Of a DNA stretch of 10,131 nt, positions 1-5,852 are shown in pieces. Every line of letters starts with the position of its first letter. Within the stretch, counting starts at the first letter, position 1. The position numbers were made by a program, and so were the translations under genes. The DNA is from JADGGV01 sp035715725 (GTDB lineage Bacteria > Gemmatimonadota > Gemmatimonadetes > Longimicrobiales > RSA9), in the NCBI GenBank assembly GCA_035715725.1, contig DASTKT010000101.1:1-10131 (forward strand). The letters run 5' to 3'. The notes beneath the pieces were generated by a model. That model was not told where the DNA came from. It was given only the letters and a program-made list of their open reading frames with translations, and did no database searches.

Positions 1-2
1 TT

Positions 3-608
3 CACCCCGTCGCCGTCGAGGGCGGGCTGCGCTTCACGCGCATCGCGGCCGGGGCGGCGCACACCTGCGCCCTGACGCCGCAGGGCGAGGCGTACTGCTG
101 GGGCCGCAACGACTTCGGCCAGCTCGGCATCGGCTCGACCGGCGGAACGGGCCGCCCCGCGCGCGTGCTCGGCGGAGGTACGTTCACGGAGCTCGCAGCC
201 GGCGGCTTCCATACCTGCGCGCTCAGCCGTGCCGGTGCGGTGCTCTGCTGGGGCCGCGATGCCGACGGCCAGCTCCGCGGCGCCGCACCCACGGAGCGTT
301 GCGGCGGGTTGGCCTGCCGCACTCGGCCGGCGCCCGCGGGGCTCGCCGGAGCACGGTCCGTCTCGGCCGGGTTCTCCGCGTCCTGCGCGCTCGCGGAGCG
401 CTTTCAGGGATGCTGGGGCCGCGACGACTTCGGGCAGCTCGGCGTCGGGCGCGTCGCGGCGGAGGGGCCGCGCCGGGACCCCCCGCCGATCGGCGCGAGG
501 GTGATGCGGGCCATCGCCGGCATCATCTCGGCGCCGCACCGGCTCCTCTGGCGGGTCCGGTCGGCGCTCGAGCACACCGCCGACCGGATCCAGCGCCCCG
601 AGCCCTGA
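3..608 (+). CDS. RCC1-repeat beta-propeller protein (3' end only)
   Basis: The reading frame is open from the left edge and ends in TGA at 606-608, giving 201 visible residues; the start lies outside the window. Three copies of the bacterial RCC1 repeat signature are visible: HTCAL then YCWGRNDFGQLG (about residues 20-42), HTCAL then LCWGRDADGQLR (70-92), and SCAL then GCWGRDDFGQLG. The paired Cys in each unit (HxCAL and CWG) is typical of bacterial secreted RCC1-like propellers. The repeats form a seven-bladed propeller in eukaryotic RCC1; bacterial members are usually exported and of unknown partner. The expected next blade does not follow: the last 35 or so residues (from VMRAIAGIIS) are Arg-rich and helical-looking and match no RCC1 unit. 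This may be a natural tail or a decayed or frameshifted blade. The second unit also contains a short insertion with two extra Cys. Family call is firm; the precise role is unknown. Confidence 0.85.
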   Translation, partial: HPVAVEGGLRFTRIAAGAAHTCALTPQGEAYCWGRNDFGQLGIGSTGGTGRPARVLGGGTFTELAAGGFHTCALSRAGAVLCWGRDADGQLRGAAPTERCGGLACRTRPAPAGLAGARSVSAGFSASCALAERFQGCWGRDDFGQLGVGRVAAEGPRRDPPPIGARVMRAIAGIISAPHRLLWRVRSALEHTADRIQRPEP

Positions 609-808
609 TCCCGCCGTACCGCGGGGCGCGAGTACGGATGCTGCATTAATTCCCGGCTGGCGGCGAGCGCGGCCGCGCGTCGAGACCGTCCCGCTCGGGG
701 AGAAAACCCAGGCGCGGCGCGGCAAAAACGCCATCGGCGGTCCCCTGCGGCCGCGCACTCCGGCCCCGTCGCGGTTTGCGAATTCCTCGCAGAGTGCAAG
801 GTCGTTGT

Positions 809-830
809 CGCGGCGCTGAGCGGCGCCGCG
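809..830. repeat. 8-bp perfect hairpin in the RCC1-pilin gap
   Basis: CGCGGCGC at 809-816 pairs fully with GCGCCGCG at 823-830 across a 6-base loop (TGAGCG). It has no T-run after it and lies 200 bases beyond the RCC1 stop, so it is a weak terminator candidate. In such GC-rich DNA short hairpins also arise by chance. Confidence 0.35.
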
Positions 831-952
831 GCCGCTAAAGTCCCGTAACCGAGTGGTCGATATAAGGCACATGTTTTCCGGACCCGAGCGTCCGGACATC
901 GGCCGAATCGTTGACCGCCTGCCACCGTGGGCCCCACGAGCCGGTAATCTGC

Positions 953-957
953 AGGAG
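953..957 (+). promoter_or_regulatory. Shine-Dalgarno fixing the pilin start
   Basis: AGGAG lies six bases before the ATG at 964. This selects that ATG over upstream in-frame starts, such as the one at 853, which would place 37 extra residues before the prepilin leader and make no sense for prepilin peptidase processing. Confidence 0.7.
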
Positions 958-963
958 CAACGT

Positions 964-1371
964 ATGCTCAAGGCGCGCGTCCGGGAGGGATTCACCCTCC
1001 TCGAGCTGGTCGCGGTGGTCGTCATCATCGGCCTGTTGGCCGCGGTGGCGATCCCGAAGTACTTCAAGTCGCGGGATCGGGCGTACTTCACCACGCTACG
1101 CAGCGATCTCCGCAACCTGGCGACGGCCGAGGAGCTCTACTATTCGGCGCAGCGGGCGTACACGGGCACGACCGCCGACCTCGGCGAGTTCCAGCCGTCC
1201 AAGGGCGTGAGGTTCACGTTCGCGGCGGCCACGGCCACGGGGTACGCGGTCGTCGCGGCGCACGACAACCTGAGCGCGGGCTCGCAGGGGTGCGCGTTCA
1301 AGGCCGGGGATGCGGCGGATCCGACGGGCTACACGCTCACGGTCGGCATGATCGCCTGCACGGGCGAGTAG
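964..1371 (+). CDS. type IV pilin-like (prepilin) protein
   Basis: This is a 135-residue class III-signal protein. The short basic leader MLKARVREG ends in Gly9 and is followed by FTLLELVAVVVIIGLLAAVAIP, a textbook prepilin peptidase site (G|FTLLE, with Glu at mature position 5) and the hydrophobic N-terminal helix that anchors the subunit in the inner membrane before assembly. The mature protein is about 126 residues, in the range of small or minor pilins and type II secretion pseudopilins. The helix continues through RDRAYFTTLRSDLRNLATAEELYY, then a small globular C-terminal part. Two Cys (residues 110 and 132) could form a C-terminal disulfide loop like the pilin D-region. The start is chosen from AGGAG at 953-957. 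No assembly gene is adjacent, so it is either a stand-alone pilin or served by machinery encoded elsewhere; pilin versus pseudopilin cannot be decided from sequence alone. Confidence 0.92.
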   Translation: MLKARVREGFTLLELVAVVVIIGLLAAVAIPKYFKSRDRAYFTTLRSDLRNLATAEELYYSAQRAYTGTTADLGEFQPSKGVRFTFAAATATGYAVVAAHDNLSAGSQGCAFKAGDAADPTGYTLTVGMIACTGE

Positions 1372-1391
1372 CGCCGCCGCGGCGACGCGAG

Positions 1392-1428
1392 GGACGGCCC
1401 GGCGCCGGGATCGGCGGCCGGGCCGTCC
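1392..1428 (+). terminator. terminator-like hairpin after the pilin gene
   Basis: Positions 1392-1403 (GGACGGCCCGGC) and 1417-1428 are a perfect 12-bp inverted repeat around a 13-base loop, starting 20 bases after the pilin stop. No T-tract follows, so intrinsic termination would depend on the stem alone, or the stem may simply protect the 3' end of an abundant pilin mRNA. Position and length make it the likely end of the pilin transcript. Confidence 0.6.
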
Positions 1429-1481
1429 GTGCATCCGGCGTCCGTGTCAGCTGCGACGTAACTCCGTGGAGCGCAAGGGCC

Positions 1482-1510
1482 TTGCGTCCGCGTACGGCGG
1501 GCCCTATCCT
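1482..1510 (+). promoter_or_regulatory. candidate sigma-70-type promoter for the DUF4412-like gene
   Basis: TTGCGT (1482-1487) and TATCCT (1505-1510) are separated by exactly 17 bases, matching housekeeping promoter geometry with partial consensus at both boxes. It sits between the pilin hairpin and the next gene, and implies a leader of about 115 bases before the ATG at 1634. Seen by eye only. Confidence 0.5.
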
Positions 1511-1633
1511 GCGCGCATCCAGCCGGCGACCCTCCCCGCGGGTGCGCCTGTCCATGGACCGGATGGGGCCGTCGTGGCCCCCGATTCGCCGGCTCGCCCG
1601 ACATCACACCCACCACAATCCTGGAGTCGTCCC

Positions 1634-2746
1634 ATGCGTCATCGCCGTATCCTCGCCGCGGCCCTCGTCAGCGGGCTCGCCGTGGCCGCCACGGCCGCGC
1701 CCGCCCGCGCGCAGGTCACGTTCACCTCGGCGACGTCGGTCAAGTTCGGCGGAGCGATGGGAAAGATGGTCGGCTTCGCCGCGCGCCTCGGCGGCGGCTC
1801 CACGAACAACACCGAGACGACCTACATCTCGGGGCACAAGATGCGCACCGACGTGGGGACGAATTCGACGATCATCGACGTCGACGCCGGCACGATCACG
1901 ACCCTCGACAACAAGGCGAAGACGTACACGACGATGACGTTCGAGGAGATGGCCGCCGCGCTCGACGCGATGTCGAACCAGGCGAAGGAGAGCTACGCGC
2001 AGGCGAAGGCCGACGCGAAGGCGAAGGGGGAGCAGGTCCCCGACGTCGAGCTCAAGTACAGCGTCGCCGTCGAGAAGGCCGGCGAGAAGGAGCAGATCGC
2101 CGGCTACCCCGCGGAGCGCTCGTTCGTGACGCTGACCGTCGAGACGCGCGCGACGCCCGAGGGGAAGACGGAGAAGGAGGACGCCGGGACCCTCGTCGTG
2201 CTGATCGACACCTGGAACTCGACGAGCGTGCCGACGCGCGCGGCGCAGGAGGAGTTCCAGGCGGCATACGCCAAGCGGGTGGCGCGGGACTTCCGCGGCG
2301 CGACGAAGATGATGTCGGCGGCGTTCGCGGCCGACCCGCGCATCGCCCAGGCGCTGGAGGCGTCGGGGAAGGAGCTGCGCAAGCTGCCCGGCGTGTCGGT
2401 CAAGTCCACGACCTATGTCGTGGGCGTGCCGGCGGGCCAGAAGTTCGACCGCAAGCTCGCGCTCGGCACGTCGGAGAAGGGTGGTGAGAAGGCGGAGGAG
2501 AGCGGTGCCAAGAAGGCCGGCAAGGGCCTCTTCGGCAAGCTGAAGCAGGCGGCCGCGGACGCGGCCGCCGGCGGCGAGAAGCAGGACCAGGAGCAGGACC
2601 AGAAGGCGGCGCCGGCGCAGGGCACGGTGTTCTCCACGAGCACCGAGCTGAAGGAGGTGAAGTCGGGCGCGGTGCCGGCCTCGACGTTCGAGGTGCCGGC
2701 GGCGTTCAAGCAGGTCCAGCAGAAGCTGCCGAAGCAGAGCAGCTGA
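1634..2746 (+). CDS. secreted DUF4412-like protein
   Basis: The protein is 370 residues, taking the ATG at 1634 with GGAG seven bases upstream. A signal peptide is clear: MRHRR, a hydrophobic Ala/Leu/Val core, and a cleavage site after APARA (residue 26). The following domain has the look of DUF4412 proteins: KMRTDVG, STIIDVDAGTITTLDNKAKTYTTMTFEEM near the N-terminus, and a terminal segment with VPASTFEVPAAFKQV. Between them is a long alpha-helical stretch, and then a Lys/Glu/Gln-rich low-complexity linker (around GAKKAGKGLFGKLKQAAAD and QDQEQDQK). DUF4412 members are periplasmic or outer-membrane-facing proteins of unknown function. No catalytic motif is visible. It appears to be a single-gene transcript: promoter at 1482-1510, terminator at 2773-2803. 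The domain assignment rests on remembered family style and is the least certain part; the export signal is solid. Confidence 0.85.
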   Translation: MRHRRILAAALVSGLAVAATAAPARAQVTFTSATSVKFGGAMGKMVGFAARLGGGSTNNTETTYISGHKMRTDVGTNSTIIDVDAGTITTLDNKAKTYTTMTFEEMAAALDAMSNQAKESYAQAKADAKAKGEQVPDVELKYSVAVEKAGEKEQIAGYPAERSFVTLTVETRATPEGKTEKEDAGTLVVLIDTWNSTSVPTRAAQEEFQAAYAKRVARDFRGATKMMSAAFAADPRIAQALEASGKELRKLPGVSVKSTTYVVGVPAGQKFDRKLALGTSEKGGEKAEESGAKKAGKGLFGKLKQAAADAAAGGEKQDQEQDQKAAPAQGTVFSTSTELKEVKSGAVPASTFEVPAAFKQVQQKLPKQSS

Positions 2747-2772
2747 GGCGACTCCCGCCCACGCAGCGCACC

Positions 2773-2803
2773 GCCGCCGCCGACTCCCGCAGTCGGCGGC
2801 GGC
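2773..2803 (+). terminator. strong intrinsic-type terminator after the DUF4412-like gene
   Basis: A perfect 13-bp stem (2773-2785 with 2791-2803) closes a 5-base loop CCCGC, 26 bases after the stop codon. It is followed by CTTGCGTTTCGG-type sequence with a partial T-run. The stem can be lengthened past a small internal loop by GCA/TGC pairs. This is the most convincing terminator in the window. Confidence 0.8.
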
Positions 2804-2849
2804 TTGCGTTTCGGCCCGTTCCGGAACTCCGGCGCGGCGCTGCGGGGTA

Positions 2850-2878
2850 TGGACCGCGGCCGTTGGCGCGCGTATCGT
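2850..2878 (+). promoter_or_regulatory. candidate promoter for the DUF885 gene
   Basis: TGGACC (2850-2855) and TATCGT (2873-2878) are 17 bases apart. The -10 box resembles the TATCCT box upstream of the preceding gene. It would give a leader of about 30 bases that includes the GGAGG ribosome site at 2908-2912. Identified by eye. Confidence 0.4.
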
Positions 2879-2916
2879 GCCGCGGTCCGCAACCCCGAAC
2901 GTGCCGCGGAGGCACC

Positions 2917-4875
2917 GTGAAACGCCGCATTTTCGTCCAGCAGACTTCCCGCGCCCTGGCGGCGGCGGGCATCCTCGGTCCCACCCGCCTGGGCGCGCTG
3001 GTCGGCGCGCCGCTCCCGCCGGACGCGTTCACGCGGCTGCGCGACCGCTACTTCGTGCGCGTGCTCGCGCTCAACCCGGTCACGTCGACGTACCTCGGCG
3101 GCGACGGCTACTCGGCCGAGCTGCGCGATGTGAACGGCCGGCTGCGCGATTACCGGCCCGACGCGCTCCAGGACGAGGTGCGCTTCTACCGGGGCGTGCG
3201 GCGCGAGCTGGCCGGGATCCCCGCGGCGGGCCTGCCGCCGGCGCAGCGCACCGATCGGGCGGTGCTCGAGGCGCAGCTCGGCTTCATCCTGCACCAGCTC
3301 GAGGAGCTGCACTACCACCAGCGCGCCGTGGACACCTACGTCGCCGAGCCGTTCCGGGGCGTCGACTGGCAGCTCCAGCAGATGACCGATGCGGGCGAGG
3401 GGCTGCTCGGGACCGAGGCGGAATGGCGCCTGGTGGTGGCGCGGCTGCGCGGCGTGCCGGCGTACGTGGCCGCCGCGAAGGCGAACCTGCTCGAGGGGAA
3501 GCGGGTGGGGAACGTGCCGGACCGGAGGATGGTGGAGCGGGACGGGATCGCCGGGAGCCGGGCGAACGCCGAGTACTTCGAGAAGACGCTGCCGGCGCAG
3601 GCCAAGCAGTACCTCGGCGCACGACCCTTCGCCGCGAGCACGCTGCGGGACGTGGCGGAGGCCGCTACGGCGGCGGCGCGCGCCTACTCCGATTTCGCGG
3701 CGTTCCTCGGCGCCACGTTCGACCCGAAGGAGAAGGCGGACCGCTTCGCCGCCGGCGCCCGGGAGTACGAGTGGCGCGTCCACAACAACCTGCGCGACCC
3801 GCGCTCCGTGGACGAGCTCTGGCGCTACGGCGCGGAGCAGGTGGCGCGCTACCAGGCCCGGATCTACGAGGTGGCCGAGCGGCTCGCGAAGGACGCCACC
3901 CTCGGGCTCCGCTTCGCCTCGCCCGCCGAGAAGAACGCGTCCGTGCGCGCCGTCATGGACTACCTGGCCAAGGACTCGCCCAAGGACGACGACGAGCTCC
4001 TGCGCTGGTACGTGGAGACGGGGAAGCGCGCCGTCGCCTACGGGCGCGAGCACCAGCTCTTCGACATCCCCGCCGACTACCGCCTCGACGTCTACCCGAC
4101 GCCGCCCGTGCTGCGCAGCACGATCGACGCCGCCTACTACTCGGCGCCGCCGTTCAAGAAGTCGGGCGTGGGGCGCTTCTACCTGACGCCGACCGGCAAC
4201 GACGCCGCCGCGCTCAAGCTGAACAACCGCGCCTCCGTCGCCGATACGGCCCTGCACGAGGGCTTCCCCGGCCACGACTGGCACTTCAAGTACATGACGC
4301 AGCACGCGGATCAGATCTCCAACATCCGCTGGCTGACGCCCGGCGCCGTCGAGGACTCCTCCTCGATGTGGGAGGACTCCATGGCCGCGGAAGGCTGGGG
4401 CCTCTACGCCGAGGAGCTCATGTCCGAGCCGGTATCGGGGCGCGAGTACGGCTTCTACTCCCCCGGCGAGTACCTCTACGAGCTGCAGGGCCAGCTCCTG
4501 CGCGCCGTCCGCGTCCGCGTCGACGTCGGCCTGCACACCGGCCGCATGACGTTCGCCGAGGCCAGGGACTACTTCACCGACAACGTCAACTTCTACCCGA
4601 ACGCCTGCGCCGCCGCCTCCTCCGACCCCACCGCGAAAGCGGTATGCGACGGCGCCGAGCGCGCCATCTACCGCTACTCGAAGTGGCCGACCCAGGCCAT
4701 TACCTACAACCTCGGCAAGAACGCGATCCTCGCCCTGCGCGAGGAGTACCGCAAAGCGCAGGGAGCGCAATACTCCGAGAAGGCGTTCCACGAGCGGTTC
4801 ATGGGGATGGGCACGATTCCGGTCGGGTACTTCCGGGAATCATTTCTGGCGGGCAGCGGAGCGGATGCGGGGTGA
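2917..4875 (+). CDS. DUF885 family zinc-peptidase-like protein, Tat-type leader
   Basis: The protein is 652 residues from GTG at 2917, chosen because GGAGG at 2908-2912 stands four bases before it and because it puts a twin-arginine motif at the very N-terminus: KRRIFVQ followed by TSRALAAAGILG. The RRxFxx pattern plus a weakly hydrophobic Ala/Gly segment suggests Tat export of a folded, possibly metal-loaded enzyme. The C-terminal half carries the DUF885 signature HEGFPGHDWHFKYM, with His447, Glu448 and His453 as the expected metal and catalytic residues, and downstream EGWGLYAEEL (Glu492), the likely third ligand. DUF885 proteins are related to gluzincin metallopeptidases (HExxH-type active site spaced as HExxPGH) and mostly uncharacterised; length and motif order are normal for the family. 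It ends 16 bases from the convergent VOC gene, with no room for a terminator. Family call is firm; substrate unknown. Confidence 0.93.
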   Translation: MKRRIFVQQTSRALAAAGILGPTRLGALVGAPLPPDAFTRLRDRYFVRVLALNPVTSTYLGGDGYSAELRDVNGRLRDYRPDALQDEVRFYRGVRRELAGIPAAGLPPAQRTDRAVLEAQLGFILHQLEELHYHQRAVDTYVAEPFRGVDWQLQQMTDAGEGLLGTEAEWRLVVARLRGVPAYVAAAKANLLEGKRVGNVPDRRMVERDGIAGSRANAEYFEKTLPAQAKQYLGARPFAASTLRDVAEAATAAARAYSDFAAFLGATFDPKEKADRFAAGAREYEWRVHNNLRDPRSVDELWRYGAEQVARYQARIYEVAERLAKDATLGLRFASPAEKNASVRAVMDYLAKDSPKDDDELLRWYVETGKRAVAYGREHQLFDIPADYRLDVYPTPPVLRSTIDAAYYSAPPFKKSGVGRFYLTPTGNDAAALKLNNRASVADTALHEGFPGHDWHFKYMTQHADQISNIRWLTPGAVEDSSSMWEDSMAAEGWGLYAEELMSEPVSGREYGFYSPGEYLYELQGQLLRAVRVRVDVGLHTGRMTFAEARDYFTDNVNFYPNACAAASSDPTAKAVCDGAERAIYRYSKWPTQAITYNLGKNAILALREEYRKAQGAQYSEKAFHERFMGMGTIPVGYFRESFLAGSGADAG

Positions 4876-4891
4876 TCTTCCCGCCCCCGCC

Positions 4892-5281
4892 CTACGCCTT
4901 GAGCGGCTCCGACATCAGCGCGACCACGTTCGACTCCGGGTCCCGGAAGAACGCGAGCCACAGCTCCCGGTCCCCGAGATCCGCCACGAAATGCGGCGCC
5001 TGCTCGAAGCTCACGCCCCGCTCGACCAGCGCCGCGTGCGCCGAGCCGATATCGTCCACCTTGTAGTACACGATCGACGCCGGGTGGTCGTACTCCGGGG
5101 CCGACGCCAGCCCCAGCAGCAGCCGCACGCCGCCGCAGTCGAAGAACGCCATGTCGCCGGCGCGGAACAGGAAGCGCATGCCGAGCGTGTCCCGGTAGAA
5201 CGCCGTCGCTCGCTCCAGGTCGTGCACGTTCACCGCGATCTGCCCGATCTGCGTCAGCCCGAAGCTCGTGGTGGCCGGCAT
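4892..5281 (-). CDS. VOC/glyoxalase-fold protein
   Basis: The protein is 129 residues. The start is set by the strong AGGAGGG site (5287-5293 on the plus strand) five bases before the ATG at 5281; the longer frame to 5320 lacks such a site. The fold signature is clear: IGQIAVNVHDLERATAFYRDTLGMRFLF at the N-terminus, AFFDCGGVRLLLG in the middle, and LWLAFFRDPESNVVALM at the C-terminus, i.e. two beta-alpha-beta-beta-beta modules as in glyoxalase I, bleomycin-resistance proteins and ring-cleavage dioxygenases. Two usual metal ligand positions differ: Gln14 stands where the first His normally lies, and Ala121 where the C-terminal Glu is expected, with Ser117 for the usual Gly. Metal-dependent catalysis is therefore doubtful; a binding or sequestration role fits equally well. 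It is divergent from the MarR regulator across a 72-base region with a palindrome, so it is probably controlled by it. Confidence 0.9.
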   Translation of the reverse strand: MPATTSFGLTQIGQIAVNVHDLERATAFYRDTLGMRFLFRAGDMAFFDCGGVRLLLGLASAPEYDHPASIVYYKVDDIGSAHAALVERGVSFEQAPHFVADLGDRELWLAFFRDPESNVVALMSEPLKA

Positions 5282-5286
5282 GGTCT

Positions 5287-5293
5287 CCCTCCT
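5287..5293 (-). promoter_or_regulatory. strong Shine-Dalgarno for the VOC gene
   Basis: CCCTCCT on the plus strand reads AGGAGGG on the coding strand, five bases before the ATG at 5281. It is nearly a perfect anti-SD match and decides the start against the frame opening at 5320. Confidence 0.8.
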
Positions 5294-5314
5294 GGTGACG
5301 TGCGCGCGCGGCGC

Positions 5315-5343
5315 TTGCATTGATTAGCCGTGCTAACTATCTA
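5315..5343 (+). promoter_or_regulatory. candidate MarR promoter overlapping the operator
   Basis: TTGCAT (5315-5320) and TATCTA (5338-5343) are 17 bases apart, with the palindrome lying in the spacer. Transcription would begin near 5350, only a few bases before the ATG at 5354, so the mRNA would be leaderless or nearly so. This agrees with the lack of a good ribosome site there. Box matches are partial. Confidence 0.4.
5324..5336. promoter_or_regulatory. probable MarR-family operator palindrome
   Basis: TTAGC-CGT-GCTAA is a perfect 5+3+5 inverted repeat in an AT-rich island inside very GC-rich DNA, placed between the divergent VOC and MarR genes. MarR proteins are dimers that bind short palindromes in just such divergent control regions and commonly repress both sides. 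The assignment is from position and symmetry; no second copy was found in the window. Confidence 0.55.
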
Positions 5344-5353
5344 AGGCGGCACG

Positions 5354-5818
5354 ATGGGGTGCGCAATGGGGGCGAGGGCCGGCGAGGGTGCGACGCGGGA
5401 GCTGGCGGTGCGGCTGCACTCGGCGGCGCTGCATCTCTTGCGGCGGCTGCGGCGGGAGGACGCGGCGGCGGGGCTGTCGCCGGCGCGGCTCTCGGCGTTG
5501 TCGGTGCTGGTGTTCGGGGGGCCGCGGTCGCTGGGGGAGCTGGCGGTGGCGGAGCAGGTGGCGCCGCCGACGATGAGCCGGTTGGTGGCGGCGTTGGAGC
5601 GGGAGGGGCTGGTGACGCGGGAGGTGGACGCGGCGGACCGTCGCTCGATTCGTTTGGCGGCGACGGCGGCGGGGCGGCGGATCCTGGAGGAGGGACGGGA
5701 GCGGCGGGTCCGGCGGCTGGAGTCGATGCTGGCCGGGCTGGGCGCCGGTGATCTGGAGGCGCTGTCGGCGGCGACGGCGCTGCTGGAGCGACTGCTGACG
5801 GAGGATGCCGCGCGGTAG
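5354..5818 (+). CDS. MarR-family transcriptional regulator
   Basis: The protein is 154 residues with the full MarR layout: an N-terminal dimerisation helix (about 12-36), LSPARLSALSVL (41-52), a winged helix-turn-helix with SLGELAVAEQVAPPTMSRLV (59-78) as helix-turn-helix, and the wing VTREVDAADRRSIRLAAT (87-104). The DRRS motif in the wing is typical of the family, followed by two C-terminal dimer helices. These proteins are one-component repressors that release DNA on binding small aromatic or oxidising ligands. The start could be ATG 5354 or ATG 5366 (Met5); neither has a convincing ribosome site. The gene is divergent from VOC and lies 34 bases upstream of M28 in the same direction, so autoregulation plus control of M28 and VOC is likely. 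It shows a very strong preference for G-ending codons, more than the genes to its left. Confidence 0.93.
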   Translation: MGCAMGARAGEGATRELAVRLHSAALHLLRRLRREDAAAGLSPARLSALSVLVFGGPRSLGELAVAEQVAPPTMSRLVAALEREGLVTREVDAADRRSIRLAATAAGRRILEEGRERRVRRLESMLAGLGAGDLEALSAATALLERLLTEDAAR

Positions 5819-5852
5819 CGGCGGCGAGTACGGCCCAACAACGGAGGGTTCC

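Larger units (their letters stand above)
609..963. other. 355-base intergenic region before the pilin gene
   Basis: No convincing gene lies here; the minus-strand reading frame through it is Arg/Ala-rich and looks like a shadow. It holds a perfect 8-bp stem with a 6-base loop (809-816 with 823-830) and, nearer the pilin gene, an AT-rich patch with TATAAG at 861-866. That patch could be a -10 element about 100 bases before the pilin start, but no clear -35 sits 16-18 bases upstream. A GGCAC just behind it vaguely recalls a sigma-54 -24 element, without a proper -12. I see no tRNA or riboswitch fold. Confidence 0.5.

Noticed and set aside
858..882. Sigma-54 promoter before the pilin gene
   Set aside because: GGCAC is present but no GC-containing -12 element lies at the required distance.
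2413..4791. 792-codon open frame on the minus strand opposite DUF885 and the DUF4412-like gene
   Set aside because: Val/Arg/Gly-rich shadow of a gene with HExxPGH motif; no recognisable domain and no ribosome site.
2877..5066. 729-codon plus-strand frame overlapping DUF885
   Set aside because: Arg/Ala-rich composition without motifs; the overlapping frame encodes the clear DUF885 protein.
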